Of a stretch of DNA of 41,183 nt, positions 24,679 through 31,367 are shown piece by piece. The notes beneath the pieces were generated by a model. The model had not been told where the DNA came from, did not search any database, and saw only the letters and a program-made list of their open reading frames with translations. The translations under genes were made by a program, and so were the position numbers. Origin of the DNA: a virus; IMG/VR virus record IMGVR_UViG_3300025769_000271, positions 1-41,183 of that record, one strand, 5' to 3'. Positions within the stretch are counted from its first letter, which is position 1. Each line of letters starts with the position of its first letter.

Positions 24679-25074
24679 ATGAGTACATATACAGGTGATG
24701 CTACGATTGTTGATGTTGTAGCGTTTAGTGCAGTAGATCCTAATCAGGGTAATAATGTTCCAGATACTGTTTATACCGTCCCCTCTGGTCAGACTGCAAT
24801 TCTATCAAATATCAATATAAGTTTAGCTACCTCAGGCGGTGGTGATTTTTCCTATCAAATAGGGGCATCATCATTAACTCAGTCAGATTCTTCGATAGGC
24901 ACACCTGTTGAGATTAGAGTATTTCAAAGCAATTTAATTGCTGGTTCGGGTTTTCCTAGTGGTGACAATAAATTCCTAGGAAATATTGAGGGAATTAGAT
25001 TAGATGAGGGACAAACTATAAGATTAGACAGAATGAGTATAACTTGCACGATTACACTATATAACAAACCCTAG
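24679..25074 (+). CDS. Small tail-tip beta protein
   Basis: 131 residues of beta-type sequence with YTVPSGQTAILSNINISL and later DEGQTIRLDRMS. It resembles the beta protein at 9019-9471 in its strand order. It starts 2 bases after the previous stop. Probably a minor structural protein. Confidence 0.5.
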   Translation: MSTYTGDATIVDVVAFSAVDPNQGNNVPDTVYTVPSGQTAILSNINISLATSGGGDFSYQIGASSLTQSDSSIGTPVEIRVFQSNLIAGSGFPSGDNKFLGNIEGIRLDEGQTIRLDRMSITCTITLYNKP

Positions 25075-25083
25075 GAGGGGAAT

Positions 25084-25266
25084 ATGAAAAAAGGTTTTTT
25101 TAAGAGTAAGACATTTTGGTTTGGAGCATTAACATTTGTGGGATCTTTCGTTCCAAGTGTTCAATCATTTATCGCAGAGAACCCTGAGACTTTCGGGACT
25201 GTGTGGGGACTTCTAGCTGTTGTTCTTAGATCGGTTACAAAGTCTAAACTCGTTCTTACTGAGTAG
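25084..25266 (+). CDS. Holin candidate
   Basis: 60 residues with a basic start (MKKGFFKSKTFW), one hydrophobic segment about 11-30 and a second about 38-50 (TVWGLLAVVLRSV), ending in a charged tail. Small size, two segments and position before a spanin-like pair suggest a holin that forms the lysis hole. AGGAGG upstream of ATG is a strong ribosome site. Confidence 0.65.
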   Translation: MKKGFFKSKTFWFGALTFVGSFVPSVQSFIAENPETFGTVWGLLAVVLRSVTKSKLVLTE

Positions 25267-25475
25267 TGATTAACTCAATCTTCAAGCTCCTAGGTTCTGC
25301 TTTAAGCATCTGGGAGCATAAAGAAAAAAACAAGTATTACGATAGCTACATAGAGCTAGAAAGGCGTTACTATGAAGAGTCTAAAAAAACTCAGCCAGAT
25401 CACTCTCTTATGGACAATATTGAGCGTGAACTCTTGCTCCTCTCTAATCGCGTCAGTTCCGAAATTAAAAGATAG
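25266..25475 (+). CDS. i-spanin-like coiled-coil protein
   Basis: 69 residues from a GTG that overlaps the holin stop (TAGTG). A short hydrophobic N-terminal stretch (SIFKLLGSALSIW) is followed by a charged coiled coil (YIELERRYYEESKK, later NIERELLLLSNRVS). The next gene starts inside it in another frame. This plan resembles Rz/Rz1-type spanins. The membrane segment is short, so it is a tentative call. Confidence 0.5.
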   Translation: MINSIFKLLGSALSIWEHKEKNKYYDSYIELERRYYEESKKTQPDHSLMDNIERELLLLSNRVSSEIKR

Positions 25476-25671
25476 ACGACTACGCCTGTGTCCTCAGGGT
25501 ATTTGTTATAAATACGAGAAATGCGTTAAGTGGAAGAAGACCATCTTCGGTAATAAGAAGTGTAAAAAACGCGAGTATGTAACCGAGCTCTATAACCACG
25601 GCACCCCTAATTATATCAAAATCCAAACACTAAACTTCACCTGTACTGCCCCAGGTAGATTTCAGAAATAG
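25372..25671 (+). CDS. Outer-membrane lipoprotein, o-spanin-like
   Basis: 99 residues, beginning inside the previous ORF in another frame (104-base overlap). N-terminal signal-type segment with cysteine in SVNSCSS at residue 22, a lipobox-like site. The mature part is basic and cysteine-rich (CPQGICYKYEKCVKWKK). It differs from classic proline-rich Rz1 but the embedded arrangement is the same. Lipid anchoring in the outer membrane is inferred; it is the main sign that the host is Gram-negative. Confidence 0.55.
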   Translation: MKSLKKLSQITLLWTILSVNSCSSLIASVPKLKDRRLRLCPQGICYKYEKCVKWKKTIFGNKKCKKREYVTELYNHGTPNYIKIQTLNFTCTAPGRFQK

Positions 25672-25701
25672 AAGCCTGATCCCCCCTCTCAATCGGGCTT
25701 C
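25671..25701 (+). terminator. Terminator-like hairpin after lysis genes
   Basis: GAAGCCTGAT (25671-25680) pairs with ATCGGGCTTC (25692-25701): ten pairs including one T-G, around an 11-nt C/T-rich loop. It starts on the last base of the lipoprotein stop. A second hairpin, GGGGA-GAAA-TCCCC, follows at 25709-25722. Neither has a long T run, so termination may be factor-assisted. Confidence 0.6.
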
Positions 25702-25708
25702 GGGTGAC

Positions 25709-25722
25709 GGGGAGAAATCCCC
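25709..25722 (+). terminator. Second hairpin with GAAA tetraloop
   Basis: GGGGA (25709-25713), GAAA loop (25714-25717), TCCCC (25718-25722): a perfect 5-bp stem with a very stable GNRA loop. Outer bases GAC (25706-25708) and GTC (25731-25733) could extend it across an internal loop. It may stabilise the 3' end of the late mRNA. Confidence 0.5.
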
Positions 25723-25770
25723 TGAGCCTCGTCCTTTCGGTAACTTACAGCTCAAATATGTATAAATCTT

Positions 25771-25800
25771 CACATTTGTGTGTACACAATGTGTTACAAT
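25771..25800 (+). promoter_or_regulatory. Early promoter with overlapping operator-like dyad
   Basis: TGTTACAAT (25792-25800) is an extended -10 (TGn plus TACAAT); the -35 region is poor, as extended -10 promoters allow. CACATT-T-GTGT and ACAC-AATGTG (25771-25793) form a near-perfect dyad that ends inside the -10, so a bound protein would block it. It is the only promoter-like sequence between the late terminators and the early operon starting at 25829. Confidence 0.5.
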
Positions 25801-25828
25801 GATTATAGAAACAAACCTGGGAGGGGTT

Positions 25829-26065
25829 ATGACAAAAACAGAATTGAAACTTTTAAGTGATTTAGATTCTGGAAAGGTTTTCACCTCTACGCAAAAAGGG
25901 TGTTTAAGAGAATATAGAGCAGCCCGAAAACTTGTAAAAAAAGGTCTCGCTAAGATTGTTTTAGATTCGGAATTTGTAGTAGAGAAGTGCAGGGGTCTTT
26001 TTGGTGATAATAGCTATGGCGTTACTTGTCACTATTATAAGCGACTAGTTATTGAGAAGGTTTAA
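25829..26065 (+). CDS. Small early protein (78 aa)
   Basis: First gene after the early promoter. ATG at 25829 chosen over an upstream in-frame GTG because GGGAGGGG lies just before it. The product has TELKLLSDLDSGKVFT then YRAARKLVKKGLAKIVLD, which reads like a winged-helix fold; DNA binding and autoregulation through the dyad upstream are conceivable but unproven. Cysteines in VEKCRG and GVTCHYY. Confidence 0.6.
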   Translation: MTKTELKLLSDLDSGKVFTSTQKGCLREYRAARKLVKKGLAKIVLDSEFVVEKCRGLFGDNSYGVTCHYYKRLVIEKV

Positions 26066-26090
26066 TTTTTATATATAAACTGGAGGGGTT

Positions 26091-26303
26091 ATGAATAATT
26101 TAAAACTAACAAATAAGGAAATCAGAGAGGTTTATAATCTTGTAATACAGGCAAGAGATAAAAGTAAAGATATTGAGTCAATTCAAAATGATAAAAGGTT
26201 AACCGCTCGCTCAAGAGATTGCCGAATAGAATCAATGAGGGAAAAGGAACAAATGTTTAGAACAATATCGAAAAAAATAAATGAGATTATAGAAAGTAAT
26301 TAA
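26091..26303 (+). CDS. Small early protein (70 aa), helical
   Basis: ATG after TGGAGGGG. Highly charged helical product (LTNKEIREVYNLVIQARDKS, then REKEQMFRTISKKINE), possibly a small DNA- or protein-binding coiled coil. No family recognised. Member of the early operon of short genes with strong ribosome sites. Confidence 0.55.
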   Translation: MNNLKLTNKEIREVYNLVIQARDKSKDIESIQNDKRLTARSRDCRIESMREKEQMFRTISKKINEIIESN

Positions 26304-26317
26304 AAACGGAGGGATAT

Positions 26318-26467
26318 ATGGATAAATTATTACTAATGAGTGTTTTAACCCAATTACATAAAGACTTAGAAGAAGGTGAGAATAAGCCAGTGATTGATTT
26401 AATAAAACAAATAGATGAGGAAAAACTAAGAGAATATTTAGAAAAAGAAAGAGAGGAATGGAAATAA
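26318..26467 (+). CDS. Small early protein (49 aa)
   Basis: ATG after CGGAGGGAT; the frame closes at TAA 26465-26467. Product MDKLLLMSVLTQLHKDLEEG followed by an acidic helix ending EKEREEWK. No family recognised. Supported by the same ribosome site type as its neighbours and by tight packing. Confidence 0.55.
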   Translation: MDKLLLMSVLTQLHKDLEEGENKPVIDLIKQIDEEKLREYLEKEREEWK

Positions 26468-26481
26468 TAACTGGAGGGATT

Positions 26482-26706
26482 ATGACAGCACAGCAAATCA
26501 TAGAACTTATAAGAAAGAATTTCCCCAACGCCTCAGAGGTGGTACTAGAGGAAATCGCATCAAGACTAAAAGAGCATGAGGATTATGTTTTTCAGAGGGT
26601 CCACAAACAAGCCTACGAGGGTGGGAAAGATGTGGGTTATCGCCTTGGCTTTGCTGATGGTGAGCATAAAGAAAGAATGAATCACCTGGGGTGGTCTAAT
26701 GACTAA
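26482..26706 (+). CDS. Small early protein (74 aa)
   Basis: Start ATG 26482 chosen over ATG 26458 because TGGAGGG lies seven bases before it, the recurring early pattern. Helical product with RKNFPNASEVVLEEIASRLK and GYRLGFADGEHKER; the spaced glycine repeat GKDVGYRLGFADG recalls helix-packing proteins. Function unknown. Confidence 0.55.
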   Translation: MTAQQIIELIRKNFPNASEVVLEEIASRLKEHEDYVFQRVHKQAYEGGKDVGYRLGFADGEHKERMNHLGWSND

Positions 26707-26776
26707 GTTCGGACTGATCGTATTAGGTGTAAATATTTTACTAGCCCTATATATTTTCGGGGCAGCAATAGGATAA
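26699..26776 (+). CDS. Single-pass membrane microprotein (25 aa)
   Basis: ATG overlaps the end of the previous gene; 25 codons to TAA 26774-26776. Nearly the whole product is one hydrophobic segment (IVLGVNILLALYIFGAAIG) after a short MTKFG start. Tight packing before the next strong ribosome site supports it, but length alone would not. Confidence 0.45.
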   Translation: MTKFGLIVLGVNILLALYIFGAAIG

Positions 26777-26785
26777 GGGAGGGAT

Positions 26786-26977
26786 ATGAAACCAATACAT
26801 AAAAGCACTAATGCCCCTGACGGGGGTTATGAAATACTCTGCACCTACGAACCAGTGAATGAACAAAAATCAGGGGTGATCTTAAGACAGGACACTAAAG
26901 AATTTTGGGATTACCGCTGGAGAAACGTGACCTGTGAGAAGTGCTTAAGCTTTAAAAAAATAACGAGGGAAAAATGA
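26786..26977 (+). CDS. Small early protein with CxxC (63 aa)
   Basis: ATG after AAGGGAGGG. Basic/aromatic product with DTKEFWDYRWRNVTCEKC near the end, a CxxC pair that could bind zinc with another cysteine (ILCTYE) earlier. Its stop overlaps the next ATG (ATGA). Confidence 0.55.
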   Translation: MKPIHKSTNAPDGGYEILCTYEPVNEQKSGVILRQDTKEFWDYRWRNVTCEKCLSFKKITREK

Positions 26978-27204
26978 GAAAAGACTTCCATTTGCATATT
27001 AGATGCGATGCGGAATTAAAAGAATACCTATCTAATCTAGGTGGTGACTCCAAGGGTGTTTATGAGCTCTACCACACACATAAGGATTTACGTCAGGCGT
27101 TAATAGATGGAGGCTTAGAATCCCTTGAGCCATCAGATCTGGTTGGGCTTGTTCGGTGCTTAGTTAACGATAAAAAACGGCTAACAATCAAACGTGGAGC
27201 CTGA
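26974..27204 (+). CDS. Small early protein (76 aa)
   Basis: ATGA overlap with the upstream gene. Helical product with DAELKEYLSNLGGDSKGV and SDLVGLVRCLVNDKKRL. No family recognised. Downstream gene starts inside its end. Confidence 0.5.
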   Translation: MRKDFHLHIRCDAELKEYLSNLGGDSKGVYELYHTHKDLRQALIDGGLESLEPSDLVGLVRCLVNDKKRLTIKRGA

Positions 27205-27397
27205 GTTGTCTAAAAAAGAACGGGTTAAGGAATTTCTTGAATATGAAATCTTTAAAGAGTTAGAACCAGCCGATTATTACGACAATCATGGTCTATGGTT
27301 CCCTAAACAAAAGCCTAGGGTATTTAAAAAGGGTGAGATAGATCGGGCGTTAAAAGAAGTAGAGAAGAGGCTGACAAAAGGCGTTAATCCCGCCTAA
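27194..27397 (+). CDS. Small early protein (67 aa), GTG start
   Basis: GTG overlaps the previous gene by 11 bases. Charged product with KKERVKEFLEYEIFKELEPAD and a basic end (IDRALKEVEKRLTKG), interspersed here for description only. No family recognised. Confidence 0.45.
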   Translation: MEPELSKKERVKEFLEYEIFKELEPADYYDNHGLWFPKQKPRVFKKGEIDRALKEVEKRLTKGVNPA

Positions 27398-27420
27398 TCT
27401 AGTGCGTTGATAATTCATTT

Positions 27421-27438
27421 CTAATCAGGGACGATTAG
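27421..27438 (+). promoter_or_regulatory. Hairpin presenting the ribosome site in its loop
   Basis: CTAATC (27421-27426) and GATTAG (27433-27438) form a perfect 6-bp stem whose loop AGGGAC holds the ribosome site of the HECGH protein. The start TTG/ATG follows at once (27439/27442). It may help initiation or be a protein-bound control site. Confidence 0.45.
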
Positions 27439-27753
27439 TTGATGAAGAACTTCCCCCCTAAATTCATGGTTAATATTTTCGGGCTTAAAACCCCTGTGAA
27501 GGTAACTAAGAACCTAGCTCTCAATCATGGGGTTATGGGTTTATTTTCCAAACAAAAGAACGAGATCCTAATAGCCCAGGACCAAACAAAAGACGAAGCA
27601 ATCCAAACCTTGCTTCATGAGTGTGGTCATGCGTTGTTCTCTAGGGTGGGAACCACTCAGGCGATAAGCCACGAGCTAGAGGAGATTATAGTGGAGCAGT
27701 ATTCTATTATGATCTTTGAAAACTTTAACCTGACATTAAAGAAGAAGAAATGA
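27439..27753 (+). CDS. ImmA/IrrE-like small zinc metallopeptidase
   Basis: About 104 residues with TLLHECGHALFSR, the HExxH zinc motif of M78 (ImmA/IrrE-type) peptidases, followed by a helix with EEIIVEQYSI that supplies the third ligand in this family. In mobile elements such proteins cleave repressors or regulatory proteins. Here there is no adjacent repressor, so its target may be a host or toxin-related protein. TTG 27439 sits 7 bases after AGGGA; ATG 27442 is equally possible. Confidence 0.65.
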   Translation: MMKNFPPKFMVNIFGLKTPVKVTKNLALNHGVMGLFSKQKNEILIAQDQTKDEAIQTLLHECGHALFSRVGTTQAISHELEEIIVEQYSIMIFENFNLTLKKKK

Positions 27754-27986
27754 ACAGGTGTTCACATGGAAGGGAAATTATAATAAAGGAATGGGGGGAT
27801 AAAATCTACTCTGGCTGCCATGACTGTGAAAAGGAATACGAGAACTATAGGCAGTTGGAGAGACTGATGGATAAATACCCCAATAATTATTCGATATGCT
27901 CAAACGAATCGTGCAATCACATATTTTCTAAAGTTCATGATAACTGCCACCGCTGCGGGTCTGAACCTGAGCAAATGAGTTTATAG
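27750..27986 (+). CDS. Zinc-ribbon-like small protein (78 aa)
   Basis: ATGA overlap with the peptidase gene. Several cysteine pairs: SGCHDC, YSICSNESC and NCHRCGS, the last two forming a probable zinc ribbon. Could bind nucleic acid. Last gene before the second terminator. Confidence 0.55.
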   Translation: MNRCSHGREIIIKEWGDKIYSGCHDCEKEYENYRQLERLMDKYPNNYSICSNESCNHIFSKVHDNCHRCGSEPEQMSL

Positions 27987-28081
27987 TTTACTTATCAAGT
28001 GATTTACTAATATTATCCATAAGAGGGGCAAACTGATTTACTTTCTGTTCGTAAGTGTGTAGATACAGCTTATCCTTTTCT

Positions 28082-28126
28082 GAGAGTGGGGGGCTAACCC
28101 TCCCAGGAACCCCCACTTTCTTCTTT
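28082..28126 (+). terminator. Rho-independent terminator
   Basis: GAGAGTGGGGG (28082-28092) pairs with CCCCCACTTTC (28110-28120), 11 pairs with one G-T, loop of 17 nt, then TTCTTT. This is the clearest intrinsic terminator in the window and ends the operon of tiny early genes. Confidence 0.75.
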
Positions 28127-28152
28127 ACACTCAATCAAATTAAATTTATAAA
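28124..28152 (+). promoter_or_regulatory. Sigma-70-type promoter for the replication operon
   Basis: TTTACA (28124-28129), exactly 17 nt, TATAAA (28147-28152): five of six consensus bases in each box. It overlaps the T run of the terminator and reads into the replication genes, with an expected leader of about 110 nt. Confidence 0.65.
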
Positions 28153-28210
28153 AGCCATGAAACTAGCAACTTCACACATACACACACCAGCCTTTAAAAG
28201 CTGTTTAGAT

Positions 28211-28251
28211 AGCCTGACCCCGATTCTCTGCTAGTTTCTCGGGGTTGGGTT
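28211..28251 (+). terminator. Leader hairpin, attenuator-like
   Basis: AGCCTGACCCCGA (28211-28223) pairs with TCGGGGTTGGGTT (28239-28251): 13 pairs including three wobbles, 15-nt loop, then GTCTTATATA. It lies in the leader between the promoter and the replication protein start, so it could attenuate transcription or regulate translation. Confidence 0.5.
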
Positions 28252-28271
28252 GTCTTATATAGGGGATAAGT

Positions 28272-29039
28272 TTGAAGTGGTTCAAGCACTATGAAAATGC
28301 TCACACAAATAGACTAATACAGGCATTATTATCGGAAAAAAACGGACACGAACTACACTCGATGTACTGGTTGTTTATGGGTTTGTTGTGCGGTGAGTTT
28401 AAAAAAGACACCACCGAGTTTATACTTTCAGTCGATCAAATTAGGTCGAGTTTGCACGTAGTTTACGACAAGAAAGCTCACAGATTTATGAAGGTTTTAG
28501 GTGAGTTTTCGTCAAGATTTGATCAAGATTTGTTCAATCTGGAACGAATCTCTGAAAAGTTTTATAAAATTGAAACTCCTATCATATTAGAATTAATGGG
28601 AAAAGACTTCAAAAGGACGCGGACAGACCGCGGAAGTGCCACCGCTAAGAAGAAAGAAGAAAGAATAAAGAATAAGAAAGAGAATAAGAATAAGAATATA
28701 TTGTCGAGCAAAGCATCGACCATATGTGTCGAGGTAGTTGATTATTTAAATTTATTATCAGGTAAAAAATACAAATCAAGCTCCACCACAACGAGGGGTG
28801 TTATAAATGCTCGTGTTGCAGAGGGTTATGAATTAGAGGATTTTAAAACAGTAATCGACAAAAAGTGCAGAGCGTGGATTGATGATCCAAAAATGGCTAA
28901 ATTTATCCGACCTCAAACATTATTCGGAAATAAGTTCGAGTCGTACTTGAACGAGCATGAGGTATTAGAGAAATCGAAGGCTCAAAAAACACAAGATGAT
29001 TTAATAGAAATGTATAGGGAGTTTGATTGTGGAAATTGA
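28272..29039 (+). CDS. Replication initiation protein (DnaD-like, TIGR02220 C-terminus)
   Basis: 255 residues. The N-terminal 110 read as a winged-helix replisome-organiser domain (WFKHYENAHTNRLIQALLSE). A Lys/Asn/Glu linker (about 125-142, encoded by AAGAAT-like repeats) leads to the C-terminal domain with VVDYLNLLSGKKY and RPQTLFGNKFESYLNE, the signature of the phage conserved TIGR02220 domain. It would bind the origin and help load the helicase. TTG start after AGGGGA. First gene of the replication operon. Confidence 0.75.
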   Translation: MKWFKHYENAHTNRLIQALLSEKNGHELHSMYWLFMGLLCGEFKKDTTEFILSVDQIRSSLHVVYDKKAHRFMKVLGEFSSRFDQDLFNLERISEKFYKIETPIILELMGKDFKRTRTDRGSATAKKKEERIKNKKENKNKNILSSKASTICVEVVDYLNLLSGKKYKSSSTTTRGVINARVAEGYELEDFKTVIDKKCRAWIDDPKMAKFIRPQTLFGNKFESYLNEHEVLEKSKAQKTQDDLIEMYREFDCGN

Positions 29040-29565
29040 AAAGGCAATTATAAGATTTTGTGCTGGTAAAAACATATCAGTGACAAAAGAAAGGGTTCAG
29101 ATGCAGGCTGATTATCTAAGGGGCACCGAATATTCAGATGATAAGATCATCGATGCTATAGAGTCTCTATTTGGCGAAACCAGTTTTTTCCCTGATGCTA
29201 GTTTGATTTTAAAAAAACTAAAACCCGATTCAAATGAAATACAGATAGAAGCTCAAGGTATAGCCGATAAGATATTAGATGCTAATGGTCGATTTAGTTC
29301 CTTCGATCAAAAAGCCGCTAGAAATTTTATCGGCGAGGCTGGTTGGTTTGTGGTTGAAAGATTTGGAGGGTGGGACAGTGTCACTAATTTGACCTACTCT
29401 GAATTAAACACCGCCAGAGCGCAGCTCAGAAAAATAGCAGAGGGCGCAGTTTATGCCAAAACAAGTAATCCTAAGCTAGACTACACTAAACAAGCAAAGG
29501 TGCAATTAGAACAAAATATCGAACAAGGACTGAGATCGTTAGATTTTTCAGAGTTCACCAAATAA
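29029..29565 (+). CDS. Replication-associated protein, possible helicase loader
   Basis: About 178 residues. GTG 29029 chosen because AGGGAG lies seven bases before; an in-frame TTG at 29023 would be too close. N-terminal half helical with QADYLRGTEYSDDKI and FFPDASLILKKLKP, a layout like SPP1 G39P-type helicase loaders; the rest has AARNFIGEAGWFVVERFGGW. It overlaps the replication protein end. The loader role is inferred from position. Confidence 0.5.
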   Translation: MEIEKAIIRFCAGKNISVTKERVQMQADYLRGTEYSDDKIIDAIESLFGETSFFPDASLILKKLKPDSNEIQIEAQGIADKILDANGRFSSFDQKAARNFIGEAGWFVVERFGGWDSVTNLTYSELNTARAQLRKIAEGAVYAKTSNPKLDYTKQAKVQLEQNIEQGLRSLDFSEFTK

Positions 29566-29629
29566 CAACTTTACATTACGCTCAATACTTTATAGAACAC
29601 CTAAAACTTAAATTCTCGGGAGGGAAACA

Positions 29630-30004
29630 ATGGTAAACACAGTTAGCCTAGTAGGAAACCTAGGAAAAGATGCCGAACTTAAAAACACAGGAACTACACC
29701 TGTAGCAGAGTTCTCACTAGCCACTACTGAAAAGTATAACGGTCAATCAAAAACCCAATGGCATAACATTGTCCTATTTGGAAAGGTAGCCGATGCTCTT
29801 TCTCAATACCTTAAAAAAGGCAAGCAGGTTTATGTTAGCGGCTCTATCGACTATCAGAGCTGGGATAAAAAGGATGGGACAAAAGGTTACAAGACAGTAA
29901 TCAAAGCCTTTCAGGTTCAACTACTAGGCTCGAAAGAAGATAGTGGTATGGACAGACAAGATCAAAAGTTCCAAGAACAAGTATCTCAAGAAATTCCATT
30001 TTAA
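29630..30004 (+). CDS. ssb: Single-stranded DNA-binding protein
   Basis: 124 residues. OB-fold opening NTVSLVGNLGKDAELKNTG, then EKYNGQSKTQWHNIVLFGK and YLKKGKQVYVSG, the classic SSB sequence. The acidic/Gln-rich tail ends in EIPF, like the DIPF tip that binds partner proteins. Strong ribosome site CGGGAGGG. It protects single strands during replication and recombination and works with the ERF protein that follows. Confidence 0.95.
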   Translation: MVNTVSLVGNLGKDAELKNTGTTPVAEFSLATTEKYNGQSKTQWHNIVLFGKVADALSQYLKKGKQVYVSGSIDYQSWDKKDGTKGYKTVIKAFQVQLLGSKEDSGMDRQDQKFQEQVSQEIPF

Positions 30005-30022
30005 TTAACCGAGGGAGGGTAA

Positions 30023-30628
30023 ATGATAACACTAGCAGAAATACAGCAAGAGCTTAAAGCTCCTAAGTCACAACGAAACGCCTTTGGTAAATATAATTAC
30101 CGATCTTGTGAGGATATACTAACAGCGGTCAAACCCCTTTTAGGAGATTGGTCACTGGTTGTATCTGACGAGGTTGTTCTAATTGGTGAGAGGTATTACA
30201 TCAAAGCCACCGCCACTCTAAGAAAACCCGCAGCACCCATGACAGATGGTAACTTTCACGAGGTCTCAGCTTTTGCTAGAGAATCTTTAACGCAGAAGGG
30301 CATGAGTGATGCGCAGCTAACTGGTAGCGCATCGAGTTACGCGAGAAAGTACGCACTCAATGGATTATTTGCGATTGATGACACCAAAGATGACGATGCA
30401 ACTAACGACCACGGTAAGAAGCCCTCAGGTAAGCCTGTGAACGATTCTATCACCAAACTCAACGATAGTATCACGGTAGAACTTAAACGCCTTACAGACG
30501 ATTTTAAGGACACTGACAGCCTAATCGATATTTACAAAGAATTAGGGGTAGAGAACTTTAATCAGATCCAAAACAATACACCCGCGTCAAAAGAAATGGT
30601 GCTTAAACAATTAAAAGGCATGGAGTGA
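30023..30628 (+). CDS. erf: ERF-family single-strand annealing protein
   Basis: 201 residues. N-terminal ERF core: LKAPKSQRNAFGKYNYRSCE, then YYIKATATL and GSASSYARKYALNGLFAIDD, the last being the strongest family signature. The C-terminal part is charged and helical. It anneals complementary strands for recombination-dependent replication, and probably drives the mosaicism seen here. GAGGGAGGG ribosome site. Confidence 0.9.
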   Translation: MITLAEIQQELKAPKSQRNAFGKYNYRSCEDILTAVKPLLGDWSLVVSDEVVLIGERYYIKATATLRKPAAPMTDGNFHEVSAFARESLTQKGMSDAQLTGSASSYARKYALNGLFAIDDTKDDDATNDHGKKPSGKPVNDSITKLNDSITVELKRLTDDFKDTDSLIDIYKELGVENFNQIQNNTPASKEMVLKQLKGME

Positions 30629-30825
30629 AAATCCACCTAAAGAAAAACGATAAAGAAACCTATTGTGGTCGGGTACTAGCTCCTCATTGGGGATTGTTAG
30701 TTACCCAGGACCATAAAAAGGTCCAGTGTCGTATCTGTAGGGCTTTTATCGATCATAAGGAGTGGGATAATGTCTTCCATAGAATATACGATAGGGATAA
30801 ATCATTAAAACGAGAATACAGGTAA
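30625..30825 (+). CDS. Small zinc-binding-type protein (66 aa)
   Basis: GTG overlapping the erf stop (GTGA). Contains [10 protein letters not shown] and [10 protein letters not shown], a likely zinc site. Basic. Function unknown. Confidence 0.55.
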   Translation: MKIHLKKNDKETYCGRVLAPHWGLLVTQDHKKVQCRICRAFIDHKEWDNVFHRIYDRDKSLKREYR

Positions 30826-31253
30826 TATGTGATTATTGCGGTAGTGGTTTTGAGCAAATATTGGGTTATGTGAATACAAGTAGAAAGCTCGGCAGGGGTT
30901 TATATTGCTCCAATCGATGTTCTGGAAAAAGTAATGTCATATATGAGGAATGGACTACCAAAACAATTAACGGGAAACTAGTTTATCCTGACCATTATGG
31001 TAGATGGAAAGGAATGAAGTCTAGGTGTAACAATCCTGGGAATATCTCATATGTTAATTATGGAGGTAGGGGCATAAGGGTTTGTGACGAGTGGGATATT
31101 TTTAAAAACTTCTATCTATGGTGTAAAGAAACTTATTCCGTTGGAAAAACATTGGACCGGATAGATAATGATGGTCCATATTCCCCTGATAATTGCCGCT
31201 GGGCTACATGGCATGAACAGGCTAAAAATAGAAGAAAAAGGAGGACCGTTTGA
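30825..31253 (+). CDS. HNH homing endonuclease 1, unusual start
   Basis: About 142 residues if read from ATA 30825; no ATG, GTG or TTG exists in frame before TTG 30861, yet the upstream codons encode CDYCG, the first half of a zinc site completed by LYCSNRC, so they belong to the protein. The core has [24 protein letters not shown] and TLDRIDNDG...NCRWAT, the pattern of AP2-associated HNH homing enzymes. The paralog at 31619-32086 shares most of this core. Probably an insertion between erf-operon genes. Confidence 0.7.
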   Translation: MCDYCGSGFEQILGYVNTSRKLGRGLYCSNRCSGKSNVIYEEWTTKTINGKLVYPDHYGRWKGMKSRCNNPGNISYVNYGGRGIRVCDEWDIFKNFYLWCKETYSVGKTLDRIDNDGPYSPDNCRWATWHEQAKNRRKRRTV

Positions 31254-31367
31254 GTTTGGAAATCTTTACCGTTATAAAAATGTTGCACAGCATACCAGAA
31301 ATTAAAACTAGAGAAAAAATCACTTCTTGCGTGTTTTACAATCAAAAACGAGGTAGCATTAATCTTA

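Larger units (their letters stand above)
27987..28271. other. Intergenic control region between early operons
   Basis: The longest gene-free stretch in the window (285 bases). No credible ORF. It holds a strong terminator hairpin (28082-28120), a promoter (28124-28152) and a leader hairpin (28211-28251). Between them it is AT-rich and carries CA-rich repeats (near 28172-28191). A replication origin is possible because the replication protein gene follows, but no iterated sites are evident. Confidence 0.6.

Noticed and set aside
28664-28700. AAGAAT-type simple repeat as a regulatory element
   Set aside because: It is in frame and encodes the Lys/Asn/Glu linker between the two domains of the replication protein.
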